Shown here: in pieces, positions 1-10,194 of the stretch
Layout of the letters: each line of letters opens with the position of its first letter
Numbering within the stretch: the first letter of the stretch is position 1
DNA from: Chondrosia reniformis
Taxonomy: Eukaryota; Porifera; Demospongiae; Chondrillida; Chondrillidae
Direction of reading: 5' to 3'
Assembly: GCA_947172415.1 (NCBI GenBank)
Contig: OX359190.1
Location: 4,216,001-4,280,000, forward strand
Length of the DNA: 64,000 nucleotides
The notes under the pieces: generated by a model
Seen by the model: only the letters and a program-made list of their open reading frames with translations
What the model was told of the DNA's origin: nothing
Databases searched by the model: none
Made by a program: the position numbers and the translations under genes

Positions 1-1083
1 ATCTAGTAGACATTCAATTAAAAACATTTAAAACAATTGGTGTAACTGCTAGCCGAGCATCAGTAGATACAACATGAGCCATGTTCTCATACCGAGCTAG
101 CTCGGAGGAGAGTACTATCTAGTAGATTTTAAATTAAATACAATTAAAACAATTGGTGTAACTGCTGGCCCAGCATCAGAAGATACAACATGAGCCATGT
201 TCTCATACTGAGCTAGCTAGGAGGAGAGGACTATGCAGTAGACATTCAATTAAATTAAATTTAAACAATTGGTGTAACTGCTAGCCGAGCATAAGTAGAT
301 ACAACATAAGCCATGTTCTCATACTGATCTAGCTTGGATAAGAGTACTATATATGCAGTAGACATTCAATTAAATAAAATTTTAACAATTGGTGTAACTG
401 CTGGCCCAGCATCAGTAGATACAACATGAGCCATGTTCTCATACTGAGCTAGCTTGGAGTAGAGTACTATGCAGTAGACATTCACTTAAATACAATTGAA
501 ACGATTGCTGTAACTGCTAACCGAGCATCAGTAGATACAACATGAGCCTTGTTCTCATACTGAACTAGCTAGGAGGAGAGTCCTATCTAGTAGACATTAA
601 ATTAAATATAATTCTAATAATTGGTGTAACTGCTAGCCGAGCATCAGTAGATACATCATGAGCCATGTTCTCATACTGAGCTATCTTGGATGAGAGTACT
701 ATGCAGTAGACATTCACTTAAATACAATTAAAACGATTGGTGTAACATCTAACTGAGCATCAGTAGATACAACTTGAGCCATGTTCTCATACTGAACTAG
801 CTAGGAGGAGAGTACTATGCAGTAGACATTCAATTAAATACAATTAAAACGATTGCTGTAACTGCTAACCGAGCATCAGTAGATACAACATGAGCCATGT
901 TCTTACACTGACCTAGCTTGGAGGAGAGTACTTTGCAGTAGACATTCACTTAAATACAATTAAAACAATTGGTGTAACTGCTAACCGATAATCAGTAGAT
1001 ACAACATGAGCTATGTTGTCATACTGAGTTAGCTTGGAGGAGAGTACTATCTAGTAGACATTCAATTAAATACAATTAAAACT
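1..1083. repeat. ~117-bp satellite array, left block
   Basis: About nine head-to-tail copies of a ~117-bp unit are visible. The anchor ATTGGTGTAACTGCTAGCC recurs near 38, 155, 270, 388, 620 and 970. Each unit also holds ACATGAGCCATGTTCTCATA and a GAGCTAGCT palindrome. Copies differ by scattered substitutions. The array runs off the left edge of the window and is split from the right block by a Penelope-like insertion. No coding function is expected; short ORFs inside it are chance. Confidence 0.95.
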
Positions 1084-1128
1084 ATTGGTGTAACTTTGAA
1101 GATCTCTGTGTGGCTAGGTGTATTCATG

Positions 1129-1418
1129 CTTCAGAATCTGGAACTGCACTAGCCAAGGGATTGGGACAGATGTCGCTTGTCAATGATTACCAAACGTTTC
1201 CACCCAATCTCGGGTCTTCATCAGTGGTAGTGAGATTACAGGGCATGGTGACTTATATATCGGTAGGGGGAGGGGCAGGTGAGATGGCTGTGGGCGGGAA
1301 AATAATGGGCAGGAAGCTGGGAGTGTGGGTGGTCACGTGAGGTATATTTTATGCAGTAAGATAAAAACAAACAGTGCAGTAAGTAAGGAATAAATAGTGA
1401 AAGTGTGTGACTGGATGG
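1129..1418 (+). repeat. left arm of PLE inverted terminal repeat
   Basis: Near-identical reverse complement of 3117-3405, from CTTCAGAATCTGGAACTGCA to CTGGATGG. The hammerhead-like core carried on the right arm is also here in reverse, but the last base pair of stem II is broken (GGGTG instead of GGGTC). A 76-codon ORF in this arm is only the mirror of one on the other arm. Confidence 0.9.
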
Positions 1419-3092
1419 ATGGATGAATCAGTCATCATTGCCCCAGCTGACAAGGGGAATGTGACAGTTGTAATGGAATGTAAAGACTATGATGGAAAGG
1501 TCAGGGCCCTGCTTGCTGATACGGACACGTACAAAAGACTAACAAGGGACCCTACATTGGCCCAGGAGAGGAAGATGAACGCTCTACTTCTGCCATTGAT
1601 GAGATCTGGGGCCATTTCTGAGCGGCTCTATCAACGGCTGAGGAGCTCTGCTGGAAAGGTTCCCCTCCTCTATGGACTTCCGAAGGTGCACAAGACAGGG
1701 ATCCCCCTCCGGCCAATAGTGTCATTCGTCAACTCCCCCACCTACGCTTTATCAAAGCACCTGGTCTCCATTCTGGCTCCATTGGTTGGTAAGTCCCAGT
1801 CACATGTTCGTAACTCAACAGAGTTTGCCTCTTTCATCACAGGACAGACCATACCCCAGGAGATGACTATGGTGTCCTTTGATGTAGTGTCACTTTTTAC
1901 CAAAGTGCCAACGGACCTAGCCATCAGGGTGGCGTGTCAACGCCTCGCTGAGGACCCATCACTACCAGAGCGGTCGGCATTATCACTTGATGAGGTTGTC
2001 AGTCTCCTGAAGTTTTGCCTGGATGCCACATACCTAGCATACAGAGGAGAGGTGTACCAGCAGGTCTATGGTACGGCAATGGGCTCCCCAGTTTCTGTCA
2101 CTGTGGCCAATCTGGTTATGGAAGATGTGGAACAAAGGGCACTCAACACCTGTGCATCCCCACCTGCATTCTGGAAACGTTACGTGGACTACACCTTCAC
2201 GGGGTTACCCAGAGGGCAGATCCAACAGTTCCATGACCACCTCAATTCTATTGAACCAACCATCAAGTTCACAATTGAGATGGAACAGGAGGGATCACTC
2301 CCATTCCTAGACACCAGGGTGACTCGAAACGGTGATGGCTCACTGACCACCACAGTCTTCAGAAAGAAGACCCACTCAGACCGGTACCTGGACTTTGACT
2401 CCCACCATCCTCTAGTGCACAAAGTGGCAGTGGCTCGGACACTACTCACCCGGGCAGATCGTATCTGCGAGAGTGCCCCAGACAGAGATGTTGAGAAGAG
2501 ACGGATCACTGAAGCCCTCAACAGCAATGGTTATCCCACTGCACTGGTGAAGAAGACCTGGCACCCGACACCCCACTCCACTCCTCCTCTTGAACTGGAC
2601 ACTCCCAAAGCCGTGGTGGTCATCCCTTACGTTAAGCATCTGTCAGAATCCATCCGGCGCATACTCTCCCCGCTGAAGATCCGTACCTGCTTCAGACCAC
2701 ACCGGACTCTGAGACAGGCACTGGTCAATTTGAAGGACCGGGTCCCTCTCCAGCAGAAGGCAGGGGTGATCTACAGGATCCCCTGCAACGGTTGCCCCAG
2801 AGTGTATGTAGGCCAGACTGGCAGAACACTGGCCCAACGGCTGAAGGAATACAAACGGGCTCTAGTGAGTGGACACCTGGCACAGTCGGCAGTGGCAGAG
2901 CATGCTGCACAGGAGTCGCACGACATTGACTGGAAGGGTGGCACAGTGATGGATGTTCAGCAGCAATATCACCAGAGATGCCTGCTGGAATCGTGGCACA
3001 TCCGATCTGAATTGAATACAATGAATAGAGATGAAGGCAACCTCCCCCCAGTTTATGACCTCCTCGTCCGCCAGCCTCGATCCTCAGACTAG
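1407..3092 (+). pseudogene. Penelope-like reverse transcriptase/GIY-YIG endonuclease, truncated and catalytically altered
   Basis: 561 codons. The N-terminal third of the usual PLE protein is missing: the ORF opens at PADKGNVTVVM, normally well inside the RT. Visible RT motifs are PLLYGLPKVHK, PLRPIVSF, MVSFDVVSLF (first catalytic Asp) and AMGSPVS. The motif that should read YVDD reads YVDY (residues 259-262), so a single G-to-T change at 2190 removes the second metal-binding Asp. The C-terminal GIY-YIG nuclease starts at GVIYRIPC (about residue 452) and continues with YVGQTGRTL. The first codons come from the inverted repeat, so the start is an artefact of the 5' truncation. The copy is therefore probably dead as an RT although the frame is open. 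Confidence 0.9.
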
Positions 3093-3116
3093 TCAAGCCC
3101 CACCCACCCCTTGACC

Positions 3117-3405
3117 CATCCAGTCACACACTTTCACTATTTATTCCTTACTTGCTGCACTGTTTGTTTTTATCTCACTGCATAAAATATACCTCACGTG
3201 ACCACCCACACTCCCAGCTTCCTGCCCATTATTTTCCCGCCCACAGCCATCTCACCTGCCCCTCCCCCTACCGATATATAAGTCACCATGCCCTGTAATC
3301 TCACTACCACTGATGAAGACCCGAGATTGGGTCGAAACGTTTGGTAATCATTGACAAGCGACATCTGTCCCAATCCCTTGGCTAGTGCAGTTCCAGATTC
3401 TGAAG
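3117..3405 (-). repeat. right arm of PLE inverted repeat (3' terminal segment)
   Basis: Reverse complement of 1129-1418. In the element this is the region 3' of the ORF and probably the PLE long terminal segment. It carries the better-preserved hammerhead-like core at 3310-3338. Confidence 0.88.
3300..3350 (+). ncRNA. candidate hammerhead ribozyme motif in PLE end
   Basis: The sequence shows CTGATGA (3310-3316), one extra A, GACCC (3318-3322), a six-base loop, GGGTC (3329-3333), GAAA (3334-3337) and CGTTTGGTA. This matches the hammerhead core plus a 5-bp stem II and a possible two-pair stem III closing on GTA. Hammerheads are established components of PLE terminal segments. Weak points are the extra A after CTGATGA and the absence of convincing stem I pairing next to the core. 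It may act only as a dimer or be inactive. Confidence 0.5.
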
Positions 3406-3407
3406 CA

Positions 3408-5341
3408 ATTGGTGTAACTGCTAGCCGAGCATCAGTAGATACAACATGAGCCATGTTCTCATACTGAGCTAGCCCGGAGGAGAGTACTATGTAGTAGATT
3501 TTAAATTAAATACAATTAAACCAATTGGTGTAACTCCTAGCCGAGCCTCAGTAGATACAATATGAGTCATGTTCTCCTACTGAGCTAGCTTGGAGGATAG
3601 TTCTATGCAGTAGACATTATCTTAAATACAACTGAAACAAATGGTGTAACTTCTAGCCGGGCATCAGTAGATACAACATGAGCCATGTTCTCATACCGCG
3701 CTAGCTCGGAGGAAAGTACTATGAAGTAGACATTCACTTAAATACAATTAAAACAATTGGTGTAACTACTAGCCGAGCATTAGTGGATACATCATGAGCC
3801 ATGTTCTCATACCGACCTAGCATGGAGGAGAGTACTATGCAGTAGAGATTCACTTAAATACAAGTAAAACAATTGGTGTAACTGCTATCCGAGAATCAGT
3901 AGATACAACATAAGCCATGTTGTCATACGGAGCTAGCTTGGAGGATAGTTCTATGCATTAGACATTATCTTAAATACAACTAAAACAAATGGTGTAACTT
4001 CTAGCCGAGCATCAGTAGATACAACGTGAGCCATGTTCTCATACCGCGCTAGCTCGGAGGAAAGTACTATGAAGTAGACATTCACTTAAATACAATTAAA
4101 ACAATGGGTGTAATTGCTAGCCGAGCATTAGTGGATACATCATGAGCCATGTTCTCATACCGACCTAGCATGGAGGAGAGTACTATGCAGTAGAGATTCA
4201 CTTAAATACAAGTAAAACAATTGGTGTAACTGCTATCCGAGCATCAGTAGATACAACATGAGCCATGTTGTCATACGGAGCTAGCTAGGAGGAGAGTACT
4301 ATCTAGTAGACATTCAATTAAATACAATTAAAACAAATAGTTTAACTGCCAGCCGAGCATCAGTAGATACAACATGAGCCATGTTCTCATACTGAGCTAG
4401 CTTGGAGTAGAGTACTATGCAGTAGACATTCACTTAAATACAATTAAAACGATTGCTGTAACTGCTAACTGAGCATCAGTAGATACAACTTGAGCCATGT
4501 TCTCATACTGAACTAGCTAGGAGGAGAGTACTATGCAGTAGACATTCAATTAAATAAAATTATAACAATTGATGTAACTGCTGGCCCAGTATCAGTAGAT
4601 ACAACATGAGCAATGTTCTCATACTGAGCTAGTTTGGAGGAGAGTACTCTGCAGTAGACATTCACGTATATACAATTAAAACAATTGGTGTAACTGCTAA
4701 CCGATAATCAGTAGATACAACATGAGCCATGTTGTCATACTGAGTTAGCTTGGAGGAGAGTACTATCTAGTAGACATTCAATTAAATACAATTAAAACAA
4801 TTGGTGTAACTGCTAGCCGAGCATCAGTAGATACAACATGAGCCATGTTCTCACACTGAGCTAGCTCGGAGGAGAGTACTATCTAGTAGACATTCAATTA
4901 AATACATTTAAAACAATTGGTGTAACTGCTAGCTGAGCATCACTAGATACGATATGAGTCATGTTCTCCTACTGAGCTAGCTTGGAGGATAGTTCTATGT
5001 AGTAGACATTATCTTAAATACAACTAAAACAAATGGTGTAACTTCTAGCCGAGCATCAGTAGATACAACATGAGCCATGTTCTCATACCGCGCTAGCTCG
5101 GAGGAGAGTACTATGAAGTAGACATTCACTTAAATACAATTAAAACAATTGGTGTAACTGCTAGCCGAGCATTAGTGGATACATCATGAGCCATGTTCTC
5201 ATACCGACCTAGCATGCAGGAAAGTACTATGCAGTAGAGATTCACTTAAATACAAGTAAAACAATTGGTGTAACTGCTATCCGAGAATCAGTAGATACAA
5301 CATAAGCCATGTTGTCATACGGAGCTAGCTTGGAGGAGAGT
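3408..5341. repeat. ~117-bp satellite array, right block, with trimeric higher-order units
   Basis: About 16.5 copies of the same unit as 1-1083. Three subtypes occur in fixed order: a unit with GACATTATCTTAAATACAAC, a unit with GCATTAGTGGATACATCATG, and a unit with AGAGATTCACTTAAATACAA. This triplet starts near 3592, 3944 and 4984. The block ends abruptly at about 5341, where piggyBac coding sequence starts. Confidence 0.93.
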
Positions 5342-6762
5342 ACAGTGCCATCCTTATTCTTTCTTACTACTGTGGCTGAGGAGGATGGGTCCGTAAGTGT
5401 ATTAACAAAGGGAACACATTTCTTGTCCATCCACAATAGGCACTGTACATCTGTGCCATTTGGTGTCTGGACAATTACAGAATGGCTTTTTCTCCAAGAC
5501 ATAGTGTCCTTCAATTCTTTAACGTTTAAATCTTTTGGCCACTGCTTCCTTTTTGTTTGTGTTGTAGCGACACAGTAGGTGTTGTGAGAAGACAAGAAAG
5601 ATAATAATTCTACACTAGAAAAATAATTGTCAAAGAAGAGGTTGTAATTCCTGTCTAAAAAGGGCTGAGCAAGTGTTTTTACCACTTGCCCACCAAGACC
5701 GTATTCTGGGGAACTACCCTGTGCACCAGTGTACACCTGAAAATTAGAAATGTAGCCATTTGCAGAGTCACACAGGGTCCACACTTTGAAGCCCCTTTTT
5801 GTGGGCTTCAATGGAATGTACTGCTTCAGGCTACTCCGCCCTTTGAAAGCCACCATGGCTTCATCTATGCTACAATTCTGACTAGGGTTGTATGTGTGAA
5901 GGCAATTTTGGTTAACTATTTTAAGTAATGGGCGTACTTTATGAAGACGATCAAAACCAGGCTGGTCCCTACCTACTGCAGTGGTGTTGTCGTTTATGTG
6001 GAGGCTGCTATGTATAGCTCGAAATCTTTTATACGACATGCCAGCAGTTATTCCTAGTACACCTAAAAGAGGATCAGTAGACCAGTAGTCTTCTAAAGAT
6101 GGCAATTGGTGTATTCCCATAGCAATTAACATGCCAAGGAATAGACCAAGTTCCTCTTCATTAGTGTTGTACCATTTGTAACTGTCACTGGGAGGTTTTT
6201 GGGAGGCATATAGATTGGTCTGCTGAGCAATATTTGCAATAGTCTGCTTTCCAAATATCAGACTAAAGTAATGTAAAGGTGTTGAATTTAGAGGTTGACC
6301 TGTAGCAGCACCTACTTGCTGTGTGAATTGGCGACTGTTGCTGGATAACGGAATTTGGGCCAAAGGTGCAGCATTATGGGATGTGGATGGGATTGCACTG
6401 GTATCTTCGTCAGCAATAGAAGAAGTATCTGCAGTGAGCAGCCGAGACTGAGGATTAGCAGAATGGTGAATTGGTGTAGATGTTGATTGACATTGGTGGT
6501 CATTGTTTGCTTGTGGGGACTGAGGGCATAACAAAGTGTCTTGGTTAGAGCCTGTGGATATATTGGCAGTGAAATCACATTGCTGTGCTTCCTCAAGTGC
6601 ATCTAATTCAGTACTTCTAGCAATGAAGTGATCTAGTGGTTCATCATCCTCACTGTCCATACAGCTCAAATCAGATTTCTCCCAGTCAGAATCATTGTCA
6701 TCAACATCCAGTTCTCTAACCATACCACTGACATTTAGCTTTTTGTTACTCTTCACTGACAT
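5242..6762 (-). pseudogene. piggyBac-type transposase, C-terminus replaced by satellite
   Basis: 506 codons. An acidic Ser/Asp-rich N-terminus (about 1-160) is typical of piggyBac proteins. The DDE_Tnp_1_7 core follows, with LGLFLGMLIAMGIHQLPSLE, CSIDEAMVAFKG (Asp 300), LFFDNYFSS (Asp 378) and LLWMDKKCV (Asp 446), so all three catalytic Asp are present. From about residue 474 the reading frame enters the satellite, and the last ~33 residues translate repeat DNA. The missing part would hold the rest of the core and the C-terminal Cys-rich zinc domain. The ATG at 6762 fits the acidic start. The enzyme would cut TTAA sites, but this copy lacks its 3' part and second TIR. Confidence 0.92.
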
Positions 6763-7109
6763 TCTGAGCTACAGTCATGCATGATACATGTATATTGTTA
6801 TTCAGTTAGTTTATTTATTAAAATTTACCTCAATTTCGATTGGAAATACTACAGAAACGTCTTCTATGGTGAAAGAGGTAAGTTTATAAGACTTTCGAGG
6901 TATAAAACAAGTCAATCGTGTTCTAAATATAGAAAAATTGCCGCCAAAATCTTCCTTTTACGAAGGATTATAACGAACGTTTACGAAGGTCTTTTATCAA
7001 AAGGTTTGTATACTTACACAGCTTTTTTATTCCTCTTTCGTTTGCCGTATATACCGTAAACATAAGTGTCTTTTAAAGCCGTCAAAAAACGTTTTCCGTA
7101 GGAGGTATT

Positions 7110-7183
7110 ACTCGCGCCAGAAAAGTGGCTCGTGACAGCCAAGGGCATTGCGAAAGTGCCTCACGCGAAACGCAAAGGGTTAA
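7110..7183 (-). repeat. piggyBac 5' terminal inverted repeat at a TTAA site
   Basis: On the minus strand, TTAA (7183-7180) is followed by CCCTTTGCGTTTCGCGTGAG. This is a C-rich start directly at TTAA, as in piggyBac termini. It lies about 420 bp upstream of the transposase ATG at 6762 and so marks the 5' end. The partner TIR is not found because the satellite replaces the other end. The 6763-7110 stretch between is AT-rich leader. Confidence 0.65.
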
Positions 7184-8125
7184 ACAGTGTCTATGGATGT
7201 GCTACACAAACATTCAATAGGTGAATTGAAGTGAGAATATCAATCGCATATAGGAATCAGTTCAGGTGAGTAATCAAGTGTACAATTGTACAGTTATGTA
7301 ACCTAGTCTGTGTGTTATCCATTGTCAAATGGACTTCTTGACTGTGCCCCAAACACTACTCAAGGTCCTGTAATGGATTGGATGCTGAGCCCAGTGAAGA
7401 AGTACATTTTGGAAATGTCATCTTTCTCCCAGTTGTTTAGTTATACTTTAAGTAAACCTGATTATAGAATCAGTTCAGGTGGAAGTAGTTCCAAGCATAG
7501 CATGCTGATGTTTGAACCTTGGTATTTCTGAAACTTCATATTGTCTTCTGTACCTATCTATTGTGACCAACACTATCGAAAGTCCAGCTTGGATTTTAGT
7601 GTTGATTTCAGTTAATAGGTTTATTGGGCAACTAAAAGCATTGAGAGATTTCTAGGCTTTGTTATGTAATTTGTAGCACCCAAAGTCTATATTCTTAGCA
7701 TAAGAGGATGGATTGACTATATGAAATGTATTTTCATGGCAAGGTTTGTGCAGTGTTGATCTCATTGAATTGAGTTGATTTTACTTTGAAGACTAAGCAA
7801 CAAGCAAAGAGGGATAGCTAGATTTTTCTATAGTCCTTCATGCACCCTCATTACCAGAAATTAGTCAAAAATGTACTGATGGATGCCATGCATTTTAGCA
7901 TGACAATAAGATGGATTGTACATGGGCTGGGGTGAATGTTGAAATACAACAACAAATTTGTAGGGACATCATCAAATTACGTATACATATAAAAGAAGTA
8001 TTTTTGAACATCTTTTATCTTTTGTAAAGTTGTGGCTTTGAAAAAAGCCGTTTCTGTTTCTTTAATATATTATTAATACTTGTATGAAATGTAAGTTAGT
8101 GTATTGCAATGGTCTAATAGTCTTT
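7184..8125. other. AT-rich non-coding stretch
   Basis: No domain, RNA gene or repeat family of this window is recognised. The longest ORF (7310-7531, plus) has no recognisable motif. This is the 3' flank of the small spliced gene on the minus strand. Confidence 0.5.
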
Positions 8126-8909
8126 CTAATGGTAGTTATAGTTACGTGTAAGAAGATGTAGCAACAGCCTGCCTGGTGAGGGTGGTGGTACAGGCTGTGG
8201 TATCAATGCTGTTGGTGGAGCAGGGGCTTCTACTTTGGCTGCTTCCACTTTAGCCTTCTCTTTTTTCCTCATTCTTCTTTCCTTCCGCAACATCTCCCTC
8301 TAAATATATTGTATCAACATGAATATAATACAGACTTTGTATCATTATATACACTTACCACTTTTTCTTCATTTTTTTGTTTCTCATTTATCTACATGAA
8401 AGAATAACGAAAAACATTAATCAACAGGAATACAATGTCATATGTTGTACCTCCTCCATATGCCGTACCTCTTCCATATGCCGTACCTGGACTTCTTTCA
8501 GCTGCAAAGCAGAAACATTGATTACATTGAAGAAAAGCTGGACATTCCACATTTTTACTATTATTAACATTGCTGTTACTTACATTTCGATTATTCTGCC
8601 AGCACAGCAGTGCCACAACTATCATTAGTTGTGTGATGGCCTATGTACATAGTGGAGATATTGATAGTAACTTGCACTGTACCATGTGCACTTTTACACA
8701 TATAGCAAACAGTATATTTAATGCACTTACTATTCTTGCCATCCATTCGCCTGTAAAAAAAAGGAGCACCAAAGCCCCTATTATCAACGTGTAAAGAGCC
8801 TATGTGCAGTGTGGATGTATACCAAATAGATGGTAGATTTGGCGAATTACATACAGTCTAACTCACCAAGTAACCCGACGCTAGGAATATGGCTGTCGTG
8901 TTCACTGCA
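8126..8909 (-). CDS. spliced minus-strand gene fragment with micro-exons, Lys/Glu-rich
   Basis: Six exons can be chained in one frame using AG acceptors and GT donors on the minus strand: 8909-8867, 8750-8731 (20 bp), 8595-8584 (12 bp), 8501-8451, 8391-8359 and 8299-8126, with TAG at 8126. The chain reads SEHDSHIPSVGLLGEWMARI, then NNRN, then two copies of VRHMEE, then a Lys/Glu-rich helix (REMLRKERRMRKKEKAKVEA) and a Pro-rich tail. The frame stays open across five junctions, which is unlikely by chance. The 5' end is not found; exons upstream of 8909 may exist. No family is recognised. The charged repeat looks like a coiled coil. Confidence 0.55.
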
Positions 8910-9354
8910 CTAAGCACCTCTACTCTCAATGCCATTTCTTTCGTTGGTAAATGTTGGTAAAAACCATGGAAACGATGGTAAGCAGTTGCGCGCGTTGTAT
9001 GCGGTCATTATTGCTATGGAAATTGTTAATCGTTCCGAGCTCAAAGATCGGCAATGAGTGTTCTCTTTACGAAATTGACGCTGTTCATGAATTCTCCTAG
9101 TCTGACACACAGGAATTCATCCTATTTGCACTGTGTGTGATATTTAGCTGCCATACAGCGAAAAGAGTGCTTTTCAGTACTAAATCGGTGACGGGAGACG
9201 TCGCTGAGGTAAGTAATTTATTTTCTCTAATTGGTGTTAGTATGTATGAGCTGTGTAAACAGTTGTTGGGCTGATATTCATATATAGCTAGCCGAATGAG
9301 TTGTCATATTTGTTCAAAACTATTCTCTGGCAATTAGCTATAAAATATGAAATA
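8910..9354. other. possible 5' flank of the spliced gene
   Basis: GC content is slightly higher around 8930-9080, with several CG dinucleotides, unlike the AT-rich surroundings. This could be the promoter or 5' UTR of the minus-strand gene. No clear motif is seen. Confidence 0.25.
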
Positions 9355-9640
9355 CCGTATAGTCCAAAAGCTTATATAGTTTTTTAGTTATGGCTGACGA
9401 AGAAGAAGAAGAATATGAAGAAGACGAAAATGGGAATTTTTAAAGTTTATTATTTCGCCAGCAGGACATATTCGCTTGCTTTTAAGGTCTATTTAGAGTA
9501 TGTATATTGTATATTTAGCTATACATAGCCTTATTTTGTCGATTTTCGGCCTATTTCGGGATTTCGCTCCTATACCAATGTATGGGGAAAACGAAAAAAA
9601 CCGTGTCATCCCTACATAGGGAGTACTACCGTACTCCCTG
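9355..9640 (+). mobile_element. F1 hairpin MITE, solo right end
   Basis: Matches the right end of the full F1 copy at 43557-45164: an AGTCCAAAAGC segment, a GAAGAAGAAG-rich tract, then CCCTACATAGGGAGTAC and a terminal GTACTCCCTGA followed by TA. GGGAGTAC/GTACTCCC forms a short terminal hairpin. Only this end is present. On the plus strand it holds a 17-codon acidic micro-ORF starting MADEEEEEYEED (9390). Confidence 0.8.
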
Positions 9641-10152
9641 ATAATGCTTGCATAACAAAACACTCTATATACATGATTATCTTGCAAGTTATTGTTGGCA
9701 AAATGTTTGTTGGTAAGTTGACATAAGCAACATTAATATATTGTACACAATTATAGTATGTCTACTTGGTCTTCACATATTGATTTCTTTCATGTCTGTG
9801 TATAGAGTATCATGAAATTGATTGGAAAGTTCCTTCCAACTGAAAATGTGTAGTCATCGCTCTAAAAGATGTAAACATTGTATGAAACATAACCCCGTAA
9901 GTCATGCACATTGTACACTGTGGTACACTGTTTAGTCCTACTAAGGCCTGCAATTAAAAAAGCAATAGGTCTATTGGCTGTTGCTACCTTTATATTCTTT
10001 GAAATATACACACTTCAAGCTTGACTAGTAGCTAACTGTAAAGACCAACCTAGTGCTTTTGTTCAAACATGCTATGGTACTGCTTTGCATAATCCAACGC
10101 AATACTCTATCGATGCAAATCAAGAAAATTTAAACCGTTTGGTTTGCCGTGA
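9641..10152. other. AT-rich region upstream of Helitron ORF
   Basis: No gene or repeat family is recognised. It may contain the Helitron 5' end, but no diagnostic terminus could be picked out. Confidence 0.4.
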
Positions 10153-10194
10153 GTATGCAGACTAAAGACAACATATGTTAGCTACCGAAAACGA

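Larger units (their letters stand above)
1096..3407 (+). mobile_element. Penelope-like retroelement (PLE), 5'-truncated with inverted ends
   Basis: The insertion breaks the satellite and is flanked by a 12-bp direct repeat, ATTGGTGTAACT (1084-1095 and 3408-3419). After it the satellite resumes at the duplicated bases, as a target-site duplication predicts. Inside are a ~290-bp inverted repeat (1129-1418 and 3117-3405) and one ORF with RT and GIY-YIG domains. Penelope elements often insert with an inverted 5' copy of the long terminal segment and a truncated ORF, which is the arrangement here. About 33 bp (1096-1128) lie outside the left repeat and are unexplained. Confidence 0.9.

Noticed and set aside
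1110..1340. 76-codon plus-strand ORF and its 86-codon mirror at 3194-3454 as small genes
   Set aside because: Both are the same translation of the two arms of the PLE inverted repeat and span the hammerhead-like core.
3408..5341. CRISPR-like array
   Set aside because: The unit is a continuous ~117-bp satellite without unique spacers, and the DNA is clearly eukaryotic.
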